Made by a program: the position numbers and the translations under genes. This document shows positions 37,061-45,619 of a stretch of DNA of 64,000 nt, piece after piece. Numbering within the stretch: the stretch's first letter is position 1; every line of letters begins with the position of its first letter. This DNA comes from Arthrobacter sp. Marseille-P9274. Lineage in GTDB: Bacteria; Actinomycetota; Actinomycetes; Actinomycetales; Micrococcaceae. The stretch lies in contig NZ_CAMPOV010000001.1 in the NCBI RefSeq assembly GCF_946892675.1, forward strand, positions 2,082,033-2,146,032. The letters run 5' to 3'. The notes beneath the pieces were generated by a model. The model did not search any database and was not told the DNA's origin. It saw only the letters and a list, made by a program, of their open reading frames with translations.

Positions 37061-37989
37061 GCCAAGCGGCCCTGCACGGCACTTACCTGCCGGCGCTGGA
37101 ATATCCGGTGCACACGTTCGGCAGCCGCCGGATCGATTTCAGCCGGCAGGTCGCGCTGATGGCCATCATCAACCGGACGCCGGATTCCTTTTACGACGGC
37201 GGCAGGACCTTCGCGCTCGATGCGGCGGTCGGTGCGGCGCTGGGTGCCGTGGACGACGGCGCCGACTGGGTGGACATCGGCGGCGTCCCGTTCGCCCCCG
37301 GACCCGCGCTGTCCGCCGCCGAGGAGGCGGACCGGATCGTACCGGTGATTGAAGCGGTACGTTCCCGGTCCGACGTCGTTATTTCCGCTGATACCTTCCT
37401 GCCCGAGGTGGCCCAGGCGAGCATCGCGGCCGGGGCGAACGTCATCAACGACACCACCGGGCTGCGCAACAAGGACCTCGCCGCCGTCGTCGTGGAAGGC
37501 GGAGTGCATATCGTCATCACCCACTCGCTCGCGGCGCCCCGGACCATCTATCCGCGGCCGGAATACAACGACGTCGTCGCCGAGGTAGGAGACTTCCTGC
37601 GCCGCAAGGTGGACGAGGCGCTCGAACTGGGCATCGCCGCGGACAAGATCATCATCGATCCGGGGCACGACCTGAACAAAAACACCCTGCATTCGCTGGA
37701 GATCACCAGGCGCTTCCGGGAGATCGCGGACCTCGGCTTCCCCGCCCTGGCCGCGGTCTCGAACAAGGACTTCATCGGCGAGACGCTCGGCCAGGAGAAG
37801 AAGGACCGCACTGCCGGCTCGCTGGCGGCCGCGGTGATGTGCATCATGAACGGCGCCCGGGTTATCCGGATGCATAACGTCGCCGAGGCCCGTTCCGCCG
37901 TGCGGCTGGTGGAGGCCGCCCTCGGCTGGCGGGAACCGGCGTACCTGAAGCACAACATGGGCGACGTCAACGAGCCGGCCCGCGGCTGA
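37057..37989 (+). CDS. Dihydropteroate synthase-like protein, FolP2/Rv1207 type
   Basis: 310 residues with a pterin-binding TIM barrel. Family motifs are present but altered: MAIINRTPDSFYDGG (usually NVTPDSFSDGG), DIGGVPFAPG where true synthases have DIGGESTRPG, SADTFLPEVA, VINDTTG, IIDPGHDLNKNT, VSNKDFIGE and IRMHNV. Loss of the Ser-Thr-Arg of loop 2, which helps hold pyrophosphate and p-aminobenzoate, and the changed SR-K motif argue against normal DHPS activity; M. tuberculosis Rv1207, the same class, is known not to behave as a DHPS. The start is GTG inside the upstream stop. No other folate gene is nearby. Confidence 0.82.
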   Translation: MSQAALHGTYLPALEYPVHTFGSRRIDFSRQVALMAIINRTPDSFYDGGRTFALDAAVGAALGAVDDGADWVDIGGVPFAPGPALSAAEEADRIVPVIEAVRSRSDVVISADTFLPEVAQASIAAGANVINDTTGLRNKDLAAVVVEGGVHIVITHSLAAPRTIYPRPEYNDVVAEVGDFLRRKVDEALELGIAADKIIIDPGHDLNKNTLHSLEITRRFREIADLGFPALAAVSNKDFIGETLGQEKKDRTAGSLAAAVMCIMNGARVIRMHNVAEARSAVRLVEAALGWREPAYLKHNMGDVNEPARG

Positions 37990-38004
37990 CCCGGAAGGCA
38001 GCAC

Positions 38005-38808
38005 ATGGCATCGACCGCCCACGGCCTCGCCCCGATCAACCGGATCTTTCCCGAGCCTGTCTCCGCAGCGACGGACGAACAACTGTTGCAGTGGTACGGC
38101 GGCGTGCCGCGCCCGGGGAGTTGGGTCCGCTTCAATTTCGTCTCCAGCCTGGACGGTGCGGCCACGCTGGAGGGTCAATCCGGCAGGCTGGGCAATGCCG
38201 TGGACCAGCACGTGTTCCAGCTGCTGCGGCGGCTGGGCGACGTCATCCTCGTCGGGGCCGGGACCGTGCGCGCCGAAGGGTACGGCGGTGACCTGCTGGG
38301 AGCCGAGGCCCGCAAGTGGCGGGCCTCGCGGGGCAAGCCCGAACACCCCGCCGTCGCCATTGTCTCCGGCTCGCTGGACCTGGACCCGGGCAGCGCGTTC
38401 TTCAGCGAGGCGCCGGTGCGGCCCCTGCTGTTCACCTCGGCCGCGGCCGACCCGGCCCGCAGGAAGGAACTCGCGGCCGTCGCCGATGTCGTCGATGCGG
38501 GGCGGGAGCGGGTGGAAGCGGCCGGTATCGTGCACGCGCTGGCCGAACGCGGCCTGCAGCAGATCCACTGCGAGGGCGGGCCGACGCTGCTGGGCTCGTT
38601 CGAAGCGGCCGGGCTGGTGGACGAACTTTGCCTGACAGTCAGCCCGCTGCTCGTCGGCGGCAGCGGGACCCGGATTGCCAGGTCCGGCGGCGGCTATCCG
38701 CCGCAACGGCTCCGGCTGGTCCAGGCCCTCGAATCGGATTCGATGCTGCTCCTGCGCTACATCGCGGACCGCCCCGCGCCCGCCGGCTCCCCGGCTGAAT
38801 TAGGCTAG
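38005..38808 (+). CDS. RibD C-terminal-like pyrimidine/pterin reductase
   Basis: 267 residues with a DHFR-like RibD_C fold: VRFNFVSSLDGAATLEGQSG at the start of the fold, the NADPH region DVILVGAGTVRAEGYG, and IHCEGGPTLLGSFEAAGLVDEL near the C-terminal part. In riboflavin synthesis this domain reduces the ribosylamino-pyrimidine, but stand-alone actinobacterial copies act on various pteridine-like substrates. GGAAGG precedes the ATG. It lies 15 nt after the FolP2-like gene, so three genes (flavin reductase, pterin-barrel protein, pyrimidine reductase) form one operon. No other rib gene is in the window. Confidence 0.85.
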   Translation: MASTAHGLAPINRIFPEPVSAATDEQLLQWYGGVPRPGSWVRFNFVSSLDGAATLEGQSGRLGNAVDQHVFQLLRRLGDVILVGAGTVRAEGYGGDLLGAEARKWRASRGKPEHPAVAIVSGSLDLDPGSAFFSEAPVRPLLFTSAAADPARRKELAAVADVVDAGRERVEAAGIVHALAERGLQQIHCEGGPTLLGSFEAAGLVDELCLTVSPLLVGGSGTRIARSGGGYPPQRLRLVQALESDSMLLLRYIADRPAPAGSPAELG

Positions 38809-38838
38809 GATCCCGGGCACGAAGACGGAAAGGCGGCC

Positions 38839-39771
38839 GTGACTCCACCATCGCACTATGAGACCCTTGGGCTGCCCACCAGCGCCTCGGCCAAACAGAT
38901 CAAGGCCGCCTACCGCCGGGCCGCCAGGGCGACCCACCCGGACCATGGCGGGGACCCTGCCGCGTTCCGGCAGGTGACGCTGGCTTACGAAGTGCTGAGC
39001 GATCCGGAAACCCGCGCCACATATGACAGGTCCTACGGCGCGGCCGGAGCGGCCGCCTCAACCAGCAGCGCCGAGTCCTTCGCCGCCGGGCCCAACTTCA
39101 CCACGGCGCCGCACCGGGCGCCGAACGGCCGCAATGCCGCCAAGTCCCCGGCGGTCTTCGTCCCGGCCTACGATTCGCCCGACGCGTCGTCGGCCGTCCC
39201 CCTCCAGCTGGCGCGCCAGCAGATCCACGGCGTGCCCCGCAAGCGAGGCATCTTCGGCGCCGCGTCGCGGCTGCAGCGTGAAGCCCGCACGGTGCGCCTG
39301 ATCTCCCAGCAGATCCTGCCCGAGATGCCGTCCGCCCGGCTGGTCAACGGCCTGCACTCGCCCGACGGCCGCGGCTATATCGACCACGCCCTCCTGGCCG
39401 GCTACCGCCTTGCCCTGATCGATTCCATGCTGCTGCCGCGCGGGATCTTCCAGTGGAACGGCACCACGCTGCGCAAGGACGGGCGCATCATCGATCCGCC
39501 CAGCCTGGCTCCCGCGGTCCGGTGGATGCAGGACCTGTTCCCCGAGCTGAACGTCCAGGGCTGGACCGTCATCCACGCGCCCGACGGCAACCTGCACGAG
39601 CCCGTGATCGATTATGCCCGCGGCTATGATCCCCATACGCATTCCCCGGTGGACGTGGTCAACGCCGCGCGGCTGGTGCGCGAACTGAAGTTCTTCCTGG
39701 CCTCCGGCCCCGCGCCGAATACCGTACTGGTGCCGGCACTCGGTAAGCTGCTCGCCGGCATGCACAAGTAG
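38839..39771 (+). CDS. J-domain protein with a NERD-like C-terminal half
   Basis: 310 residues. The J domain (residues about 4-66) is complete, with the HPD motif at 33-35 (THPDHGGDP). There is no G/F region, zinc domain or CTD of classical DnaJ. A disordered linker (70-135) leads to an unusual C-terminal half: ARLVNGLHSPDGRGYIDHALLAGYRLALIDSM resembles the NERD domain pattern (IDH... then a hydrophobic strand ending in D), though the NERD catalytic lysine is not evident. It would recruit Hsp70 (DnaK) to a specific client. Start GTG with AAAGG upstream; 30 nt after the reductase gene. Confidence 0.75.
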   Translation: MTPPSHYETLGLPTSASAKQIKAAYRRAARATHPDHGGDPAAFRQVTLAYEVLSDPETRATYDRSYGAAGAAASTSSAESFAAGPNFTTAPHRAPNGRNAAKSPAVFVPAYDSPDASSAVPLQLARQQIHGVPRKRGIFGAASRLQREARTVRLISQQILPEMPSARLVNGLHSPDGRGYIDHALLAGYRLALIDSMLLPRGIFQWNGTTLRKDGRIIDPPSLAPAVRWMQDLFPELNVQGWTVIHAPDGNLHEPVIDYARGYDPHTHSPVDVVNAARLVRELKFFLASGPAPNTVLVPALGKLLAGMHK

Positions 39772-39848
39772 CCGCCCTCCGGGGACTCCGGCTGAGGGCC
39801 TGGGCGGCCGCACCGGCCTGCTGAGCATGAACGTTTAGGATGAACCCT

Positions 39849-40316
39849 GTGTTCCGCATTCTCTTCTACACCCCCGAAATCCCCGGCAATACCGGCAACG
39901 CCATCCGGCTCGCGGCCATCACCGGCAGCGAACTGCACTTGGTGGAACCGCTCGGCTTCAGCTTCGAAGACTCCAAACTCCGCCGGGCCGGGCTGGACTA
40001 CCACGACCTGGCCATCGTCCACGTGCACAAGTCCCTGGCCGAGGCATGGGAGGCTTTGCAGCCGGATCGTGTCTATGCGTTCACGTCCGACGGCGAGCGG
40101 TCCTATGTCGATGTGGAGTACCGTCCGGGGGATGTGCTGATGTTCGGCCCCGAGTCGGTCGGCCTGCCCGTTGAGGTCAAGCAAGACCCGCACGTCACCG
40201 CACGGCTGCGGCTCCCGATGCGGCCGTCGCTGCGGTCGCTTAACCTGGCCAACTCGGCTTCCATCGCGGTCTACGAGGCCTGGCGCCAGCACGGATTCGC
40301 CGGAGCCAAGCTCTAA
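39849..40316 (+). CDS. trmL: tRNA (cytidine/uridine-34 2'-O)-methyltransferase TrmL
   Basis: 155 residues, a minimal SPOUT enzyme. IPGNTGNAIRLAA near the start, FEDSKLRRAGLDYHDLA, LMFGPESVGLP and LRSLNLANSASIAVYEAWRQ are the TrmL motifs; the last contains the knot that binds S-adenosylmethionine. The enzyme methylates the ribose of wobble base 34 in leucine tRNAs. The GTG at 39849 gives MFRILFYTPEIPG, aligning with known TrmL N-termini, and AGGA lies 8 nt before it; an ATG at 39840 is too near that site. Confidence 0.92.
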   Translation: MFRILFYTPEIPGNTGNAIRLAAITGSELHLVEPLGFSFEDSKLRRAGLDYHDLAIVHVHKSLAEAWEALQPDRVYAFTSDGERSYVDVEYRPGDVLMFGPESVGLPVEVKQDPHVTARLRLPMRPSLRSLNLANSASIAVYEAWRQHGFAGAKL

Positions 40317-40373
40317 GCCGCCGCCGCGTGCCGCCCGGGATTCGCGCGGGTTACGCGGCTATGCTGGAAACCT

Positions 40374-40979
40374 ATGGACACGCCACTGCCCCGCGACAAA
40401 GCCTCCGCCAACGCCGACGACTTCGAGCCCGGTTCCTACCCCGAGCAGGAGCCCGCGGCCGAGCCGTCCGATGATTCCTCGGTGCTGCACGCGGACCAGC
40501 TGACGGTGGAGGACGAGATTCCGGAGCGGCGTCCGATGCCGCGGCGCACCAAGCTGGTGCTGCTGGCGGTGGCCGCCGTTGTGCTCATCGTGGGAGCGAT
40601 TGCCGCCGTACAGACCCTCGGCCGCTCGCCTGCCGACTCGGTCCTCGGGGCGGGAGACGTCGTGAAGACCAGCGTCGAGGGCGAGAACGGAGCCGCCGCA
40701 GACGTGGCAGTGTCCGCGGACCGCAACGCCGCCGTCGTTACTTTCCGCAACCTCCCCGCACCCGGCAACGGACAGGTCTACCAGCTGTGGAAGATCCCGG
40801 CCAGCGGTTCGGCGCCGGTCTCCGTCGGCTCGCTGAGCAGCGGAAACATCAGCGGCGAAGAGCCGGCCGTCGTGGAGAACATCTCGGGCTACAAGGCCGC
40901 CGCCCTGACCCTCGAGGCCCGCGGCGGAGCCCAGTCCCCCACCCCGCCGTTCACCCTTGAGCTGAAACTCGCCGAGTAG
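40374..40979 (+). CDS. Single-pass membrane protein with RskA-type C-terminal domain, no zinc anti-sigma domain
   Basis: 201 residues. An acidic, disordered cytoplasmic N-terminus (1-55), one membrane helix (about 59-80, TKLVLLAVAAVVLIVGAIAAVQTL), and an outside domain matching the C-terminal part of anti-sigma-K factor RskA: NAAVVTFRNLPAPGNGQVYQLWKIP, then SVGSLSSGN. RskA normally holds sigma-K through an N-terminal HxxxCxxC zinc domain; here the N-terminus has no cysteine at all. No sigma factor gene is adjacent. It is probably not a classical anti-sigma factor. Confidence 0.75.
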   Translation: MDTPLPRDKASANADDFEPGSYPEQEPAAEPSDDSSVLHADQLTVEDEIPERRPMPRRTKLVLLAVAAVVLIVGAIAAVQTLGRSPADSVLGAGDVVKTSVEGENGAAADVAVSADRNAAVVTFRNLPAPGNGQVYQLWKIPASGSAPVSVGSLSSGNISGEEPAVVENISGYKAAALTLEARGGAQSPTPPFTLELKLAE

Positions 40980-40981
40980 CA

Positions 40982-41023
40982 CTGGCGCCGGACCGACGAA
41001 CCGGAACCCTCCGGTCCCGCCAG
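40982..41023. terminator. Composite hairpin between convergent genes
   Basis: CTGGC (40982-40986) with GCCAG (41019-41023) encloses GGACCG (40990-40995) with CGGTCC (41012-41017), giving a two-step GC stem with a 16-nt loop. It lies just after the RskA-like stop, in the 110-bp gap before the convergent PIG-L gene ends. No T tract; likely a bidirectional terminator. Confidence 0.5.
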
Positions 41024-41088
41024 CCGTCCTGCCAGGCCCTGACGACGGGCGTCCCGGTAAGCCGGAACCATCACGTCGCCCCGCCGGG

Positions 41089-41850
41089 TCAGAAGCCGGC
41101 GATCGTGGACGGCGTGTTGATGCCGACCACGTGGAAGGCCTCGGCGCTGGAGCCCTCCGGCAGACCGCCGCGCCGCGCGTTCTCCTGCATCATGGCCTTG
41201 ACCCGGCTTTCCATTTGCGCGACGTCCGGGTGCTGGCTGGCATGGATCCGGATGGCCGCGATCTTGACGTCGACCAGGTCCGTCACGTCCATGTAGTGGT
41301 TTTCCCGCTCCCTCGGAGCCCCATAGAACCAGAGGTAGGGAAGCTTGTACGCCGGCAGCCCGGCGGCGGCCAGCTCCGGATAGGCGTAGGGGTTTTCGAC
41401 GGCCGGATAGACCGCCCTGGTCACGGCCTCGCCGCAGGCCAGATGGTCCGGGTGGCTCTTCTGGATCCGGTCCCAGGCGCGTTCCGGATGCATGGCCAGC
41501 ACGATCTCGGGCCGGATCCGGCGGATCAGCTCGACGGTCTTGCCGACCACCTCGTAGGAGGGTTCCAGGAAGCCGTCGCGCTCGTGGAAATAGTGGATGC
41601 CGCGGGCGCCGGTGATCCGCGCCGCTTCTTCCTGCTCCGCCGTCCGCCGGGCCACGATGTCCGGGCGGTGGGCCTCATCGAAACCTCCGGCGTCGCCGTC
41701 GGTCATGATGCAGTAGCTGACGTCGCTCCCGGCCGCCGCCCAGCGCGCGATCGTCCCCGCCGCCCCGAAATCGAGGTCGTCCGGGTGGGCGGCAAAGACC
41801 AGGACTCGAGCCGGCGCCAGCGCGGCGCCGGCTTCTTCCGGTTCGACCAC
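41089..41850 (-). CDS. PIG-L/LmbE-family zinc deacetylase
   Basis: 253 residues. Zinc ligands are in FAAHPDDLDFG (HPDD) and SHPDHLACG (HPDH), as in MshB, Mca and related GlcNAc-type deacetylases. TDGDAGGF and the C-terminal HASQHPDV are also typical. It is shorter than MshB and Mca, so mycothiol enzymes are less likely; the substrate is unknown. The start is GTG, 8 nt after the etfA stop, so the gene is probably the third of the etf operon, though a metabolic link to electron transfer is not obvious. Confidence 0.85.
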   Translation of the reverse strand: MVEPEEAGAALAPARVLVFAAHPDDLDFGAAGTIARWAAAGSDVSYCIMTDGDAGGFDEAHRPDIVARRTAEQEEAARITGARGIHYFHERDGFLEPSYEVVGKTVELIRRIRPEIVLAMHPERAWDRIQKSHPDHLACGEAVTRAVYPAVENPYAYPELAAAGLPAYKLPYLWFYGAPRERENHYMDVTDLVDVKIAAIRIHASQHPDVAQMESRVKAMMQENARRGGLPEGSSAEAFHVVGINTPSTIAGF

Positions 41851-41858
41851 GGCCGCCG

Positions 41859-42806
41859 TTAGCCCTTCCGCTTGCGGATTTCGGCCGCAGCCTGCGGCAG
41901 CACCTTGAAGAGGTCGCCCACGACGCCGAAGTCCGCGATCTCGAAGACCGGGGAGTCCGGATCCTTATTGACCGCGACGATGACCTTGGACGTCTGCATG
42001 CCGGCCTTCTGCTGGATGGCACCCGAGATGCCGGCGGAGATGTACAGCTGCGGCGATACCGTCTGGCCGGTCTGGCCGACCTGCGCCGAGTGCTCAATCC
42101 AGCCCGCATCCGTAGCCGCCCGGGAGGCACCGACCGCTCCGCCGAGGGCATCCGCCAGGTCCTCGACCGCGGAGAAGTCCCCGTTCACGCCGCGGCCGCC
42201 GGCGACGACAACGCGTGCCTCGGAGAGTTCCGGGCGCCCGCTGGAGGGCTTTTCCGACCGGCCGGTGACCCGGGCCGCAGGCGCTCCGGCGGCCACGGAA
42301 ACCGTCTCGACCCGGGGCGAAGTGGCCTGCGGGACGGTTTCGGCCTCGATGCTGTTGGCCTTGAAGGTGATGATGGGCGTTCCCGTCCGGACCTGCGCTT
42401 CGACCGTGTAAGCCCCGGCCAGCACGCTCTTGGTGGCGGTGAGGTCATTGGCGACCGCGATGGCATCGGTGACGACGCCGCTGCGGCGCTTGATGGACAG
42501 CCGGCCGGCGATCTCCTTGCCGTCGAACGTGTTCGGCAGGAGCACCGCCTGCGGCTGCGTCCGGTCCATGGCCGCCGCGAGGAAGTCCGCCTTGCGGACG
42601 GCGAGGACGTCGTCCAGGTCTGCGGAATCCGGATGGACGACGGCGGCGGTGCCGTACTCGCCGAGGGCCGCCGCCAGGCTGTCACTGACCGGTCCGGAGA
42701 CCGCAGCCACCGGCTCGCCGAGGCTGCGCGCGAGCGTCAGCAGTTCCCGGTGGCTCTTATGCAGTGCGCCGTCCGGAGTGTCGATGAAGACAAGAATGTT
42801 CGTCAT
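41859..42806 (-). CDS. etfA: Electron transfer flavoprotein alpha subunit
   Basis: 315 residues. The N-terminal domain starts [23 protein letters not shown]; the C-terminal FAD-binding domain contains [70 protein letters not shown] and [10 protein letters not shown]. With EtfB it accepts electrons from acyl-CoA and related dehydrogenases and passes them to the quinone pool. The ATG giving MTNIL is used; the frame extends 30 codons upstream into etfB without a better site. It follows etfB after 31 nt. Confidence 0.95.
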   Translation of the reverse strand: MTNILVFIDTPDGALHKSHRELLTLARSLGEPVAAVSGPVSDSLAAALGEYGTAAVVHPDSADLDDVLAVRKADFLAAAMDRTQPQAVLLPNTFDGKEIAGRLSIKRRSGVVTDAIAVANDLTATKSVLAGAYTVEAQVRTGTPIITFKANSIEAETVPQATSPRVETVSVAAGAPAARVTGRSEKPSSGRPELSEARVVVAGGRGVNGDFSAVEDLADALGGAVGASRAATDAGWIEHSAQVGQTGQTVSPQLYISAGISGAIQQKAGMQTSKVIVAVNKDPDSPVFEIADFGVVGDLFKVLPQAAAEIRKRKG

Positions 42807-42837
42807 GTTCGTGGAATCCTTTCCGGGTCCGCAGCTG

Positions 42838-43644
42838 CTAGAGCAATTTCTGGCCGGCAAGGAAGTCGGCCAGGCGGATGCCGGCATCGCCCTCATCGGT
42901 GATGATCGTTCCCTGTGAACGCGCCGGGCGGGGCTTGGCCGCGACGACGGTGGCCCAGGCGCCCGCGGCGCCGACCTCCGCTGCGTCCACGCCGAGGTCC
43001 GCCAGGGAAAGCTGCGTGATGGACTTCTTCTTGGCCGCCAGGATGCCCTTGAAGTTCGGGTAGCGCGGCTCGTTGATCTGGTCGGTCACGGACACCAGCG
43101 CCGGCAGCTGCGCCTCGACGGTGGCCGAGTGGCTGTCCGAATCGCGCCGGGCCGTCACGGTGCTCCCGGCGACCTCTAGTTCGGACGCGAAGGTGATCTG
43201 GGCCAGGCCGAGGCGCTCGGCCAGCTGTGCCGGGACCAGCGAAGTCTCGCCGTCCGTGGAGGCCATGCCGGTCAGGACCAGGTCCACGTTGCCCAGCGTG
43301 CGGATCGCCGCCGCCAGGGCCAGGGAGGTACCGGCCGCGTCGGATCCGGCCAGGGCGTCGTCGCAGACATGGAGGCCCTGCGTGGCGCCGATCTGCAGCG
43401 ACTTCTTGACGGCGTTGACCGCCGCCGCGGGACCCATGGTCAGCGCGGTGACAACGTTTCCGGCCTTGGGGCCGCCGCGGGCTTCCGAAAGCTGCAACGC
43501 TGCTTCGAGGGCGTACTCGTCAAGCTCGGAGAGGATGCTCTCGTCCCGCTCCAGAGTGTAATCGTCGTCGGACAAATGGCGGTCGAACTGGGCGTCCGGT
43601 ACGTGCTTAACCAGAACCACAATGTTCAGGGCAGGATCCTGCAT
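42838..43644 (-). CDS. etfB: Electron transfer flavoprotein beta subunit
   Basis: 268 residues. [13 protein letters not shown] at the N-terminus, [13 protein letters not shown]-like [21 protein letters not shown] replaced by [35 protein letters not shown], and [28 protein letters not shown] identify EtfB, which holds AMP and docks on dehydrogenases. First gene of the etfBA-PIG-L operon. A palindrome centred about 55 nt upstream of its ATG may be an operator. Confidence 0.95.
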   Translation of the reverse strand: MQDPALNIVVLVKHVPDAQFDRHLSDDDYTLERDESILSELDEYALEAALQLSEARGGPKAGNVVTALTMGPAAAVNAVKKSLQIGATQGLHVCDDALAGSDAAGTSLALAAAIRTLGNVDLVLTGMASTDGETSLVPAQLAERLGLAQITFASELEVAGSTVTARRDSDSHSATVEAQLPALVSVTDQINEPRYPNFKGILAAKKKSITQLSLADLGVDAAEVGAAGAWATVVAAKPRPARSQGTIITDEGDAGIRLADFLAGQKLL

Positions 43645-43682
43645 CGTTGCTTCGTCTTCCTTCCGCGGTGCCCCGCAATGCT

Positions 43683-43715
43683 CTGCCGGTACAACTTACC
43701 TAACCATACCGGCAG
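43683..43715 (-). promoter_or_regulatory. Perfect 9-bp palindromic arms upstream of etfB, operator candidate
   Basis: CTGCCGGTA (43683-43691) and TACCGGCAG (43707-43715) are exact inverted arms with a 15-nt AT-richer spacer (CAACTTACCTAACCA on the plus strand). It lies 38-71 nt upstream of the etfB ATG. The spacer read on the minus strand offers -10-like TATGGT and TAAGTT. A two-fold symmetric regulator site over the promoter is likely; the regulator is unknown. Confidence 0.45.
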
Positions 43716-43819
43716 CGCGGGGGCCGAACGCCCGCGCCCGTGGAAACTGCAGCCGAACCTGCACGGAGTCCCGGCCGGCCGCCGTCGCACACCGCATTGT
43801 CCGGTACCGGAACGGCCGG

Positions 43820-43854
43820 CACCCGGAACCCGACACCCGGCACCCGGCACCCGG
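43820..43854 (+). repeat. Heptamer tandem repeat, about five copies of ACCCGGC
   Basis: Five 7-bp units run from 43820: ACCCGGA, ACCCGAC, then three ACCCGGC, with single-base variants in the first two. It is intergenic, about 180-210 bp upstream of etfB and 100 bp after htrA. Such short GC repeats can vary in copy number by slippage. Confidence 0.6.
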
Positions 43855-43954
43855 CAACAGCCTCGGCTGGACCGGGAACAAGCTCAGTCCGGAACCGGCA
43901 GGGCCGCGGCCCCCGGTGCATTCAGGAGCCGCGGCCGTGATGCAGCCGGTGGGG

Positions 43955-45505
43955 TCACTTACCGGGATTTTCGCCGATCTTCACGTCCACCGTCTGCTCA
44001 TTGCCTCCGCGCAGGACCTTCAGGCCTACAGTGCTGCCGACCGCGTGTTCGCGGATGGCAGCCGTCAGGGAGACGCTGTCCTCGATGACCCGGTCCTCGA
44101 CGGCAGTGATGACATCGCCCTTGCGCAGACCGGCGTCGTCGGCCGGAGAGCCATTGACCACGTCGGCGACCTCCGCGCCGACGGAGAACTGGGTTCCGCC
44201 GCTGGAGTTCGGTGAAGCCTTGGCCGTGACGCTCACGCCCAGATAGCCGTGCGTGGCCTCGCCGTTCTTGATCAGTTCCTCGGCGATCCGCTGGGCGTAG
44301 TTGCCCGGGATCGCGAAGCCGACCCCGATGCTGCCGCTGTCCTGGCTGGCCGAGGCGATCGCGACGTTGACGCCGATGACGTCGCCCTTGGTGTCCACGA
44401 GGGCGCCGCCGGAGTTGCCGTGGTTGATGGCGGCGTCCGTCTGTATGACGTTGAGGTAGATGCTCCCGCTGGACGAGGATGAGGAACTGCCGTCGGAGTT
44501 CTCGTCAGGGAACTGAAAGTTCCACTGGTCATTCGGGGCGGGGCTCTGCTCTTCCTGCGGGGCTTCGGAGGAAGAGACGCTGATGGTGCGGCTCAGCGTC
44601 GAAATGATGCCGTCCGTCACCGTTCCGCTGAGACCCAGCGGGGCGCCGATGGCGATGGCCGTGTCTCCGACGTTGAGCTTGTCCGAGTTGGCGAACGACG
44701 CCGGCGTCAGCCCGTCTGCCTCGATCTTGATGACGGCCAGGTCCGAGAGCGGGTCCGTGCCGACTATCTTGGCCTCGTGGACCTGGCCATCGCTCGTGCG
44801 CACCTCGAGGGTGGGGTTCGAGGCCTGTCCGCCGAGGGTCACCACGTGGGTGTTCGTCAGGATATGGCCCTCGCCGTCGAGGATGATGCCGGAGCCGGAG
44901 CCGCCGGAGTTTCCCGAGGCGACGGAGATCGTGACGACGCTCGGCGATGCCTTGGCTGCTGCTGCGGTGATTTCATTGACGGAGTCGGTGTTGTTGACGA
45001 TCAGCTGCTGGGCCGACGCGCCCGCCACGGACGCGACCGATCCGCCCGCCAACGACTGGGCCCCGACAGCCACGCCGCCGCCGGCAAGACCCGCCAGCAG
45101 CATGCCAGCCACCAGGGCTCCGCTGCCGAAACGTTTCTTTACCGCGGGTTTCGCGGTCGGCGCCGGACCCGCGCCGAAGGACTGCGGCTGCCCGAAGGAC
45201 TGTCCCGAGTAGTGGCCGTAGGACGGCGCCGACTGGGAATACTGCCCTTGCTCCCCGCCCTGTCCATACGACGGCTGGCCGTATGCCCGTTGGCCCGAAC
45301 CGTCCGGCCGCTGCCAGCCCGAGACGGGCCGGGTGGCCTGCGGCATCGGGAGGGCCTCGGTATCACCGGAGCCGGAGGCACCAGGTGTCTGGTCGGCCGA
45401 AGCTGACCGGTCGGTATGGCCCTGCCCGGACGCAGGAGGAGTCTGCGGCTGGGGCGGCACTGCCGGGTTGTACCGGGGGTCACCATCCCGATGGTGCTCA
45501 GACAT
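43955..45505 (-). CDS. HtrA/DegP-type membrane serine protease with PDZ domain
   Basis: 516 residues. A 125-residue Gln/Gly/Pro-rich cytoplasmic tail, one membrane helix (about 128-150), then a trypsin-like domain with the triad His in ILTNTHVV, Asp in DPLSDLAVIK and Ser in NHGNSGGALV. A PDZ domain follows (GYLGVSVTAK, SPADDAGLRKGDVITAVEDRVI). A Ser/Asp-rich insertion (about 318-340) lies in an activation loop. The family degrades or refolds damaged exported proteins; mycobacterial HtrA/PepD are part of the SigE/MprAB envelope-stress response. AAGGAAG precedes the ATG. It is divergent from the TPM gene across 272 bp. Confidence 0.92.
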   Translation of the reverse strand: MSEHHRDGDPRYNPAVPPQPQTPPASGQGHTDRSASADQTPGASGSGDTEALPMPQATRPVSGWQRPDGSGQRAYGQPSYGQGGEQGQYSQSAPSYGHYSGQSFGQPQSFGAGPAPTAKPAVKKRFGSGALVAGMLLAGLAGGGVAVGAQSLAGGSVASVAGASAQQLIVNNTDSVNEITAAAAKASPSVVTISVASGNSGGSGSGIILDGEGHILTNTHVVTLGGQASNPTLEVRTSDGQVHEAKIVGTDPLSDLAVIKIEADGLTPASFANSDKLNVGDTAIAIGAPLGLSGTVTDGIISTLSRTISVSSSEAPQEEQSPAPNDQWNFQFPDENSDGSSSSSSSGSIYLNVIQTDAAINHGNSGGALVDTKGDVIGVNVAIASASQDSGSIGVGFAIPGNYAQRIAEELIKNGEATHGYLGVSVTAKASPNSSGGTQFSVGAEVADVVNGSPADDAGLRKGDVITAVEDRVIEDSVSLTAAIREHAVGSTVGLKVLRGGNEQTVDVKIGENPGK

Positions 45506-45619
45506 GGTCTTCCTTTCTCGAAGCTGTTTCCACTATGCCTCGCCCTGCTGGGACTACAACGCACGTTGACTGGAAGTTATCTGGGAACATGCCGAACGCC
45601 GCTGCGCATTCTGCAACGC

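Larger units (their letters stand above)
43645..43954. other. 310-bp gene-free region between htrA and etfB
   Basis: No open frame here looks coding. Reading from etfB outward it holds the palindrome CTGCCGGTA/TACCGGCAG (43683-43715), a GC hairpin GCGCGGG.../...CCCGCGC (about 43715-43737) that could end the htrA transcript, and a short heptamer tandem repeat (43820-43854). The rest shows no recognisable signal. The minus-strand etf promoter must lie here. Confidence 0.6.

Noticed and set aside
36847-38706. 619-residue minus-strand open frame opposite the FolP2-like and RibD-like genes
   Set aside because: The plus strand has clear family motifs and operon overlaps; the minus frame has none.
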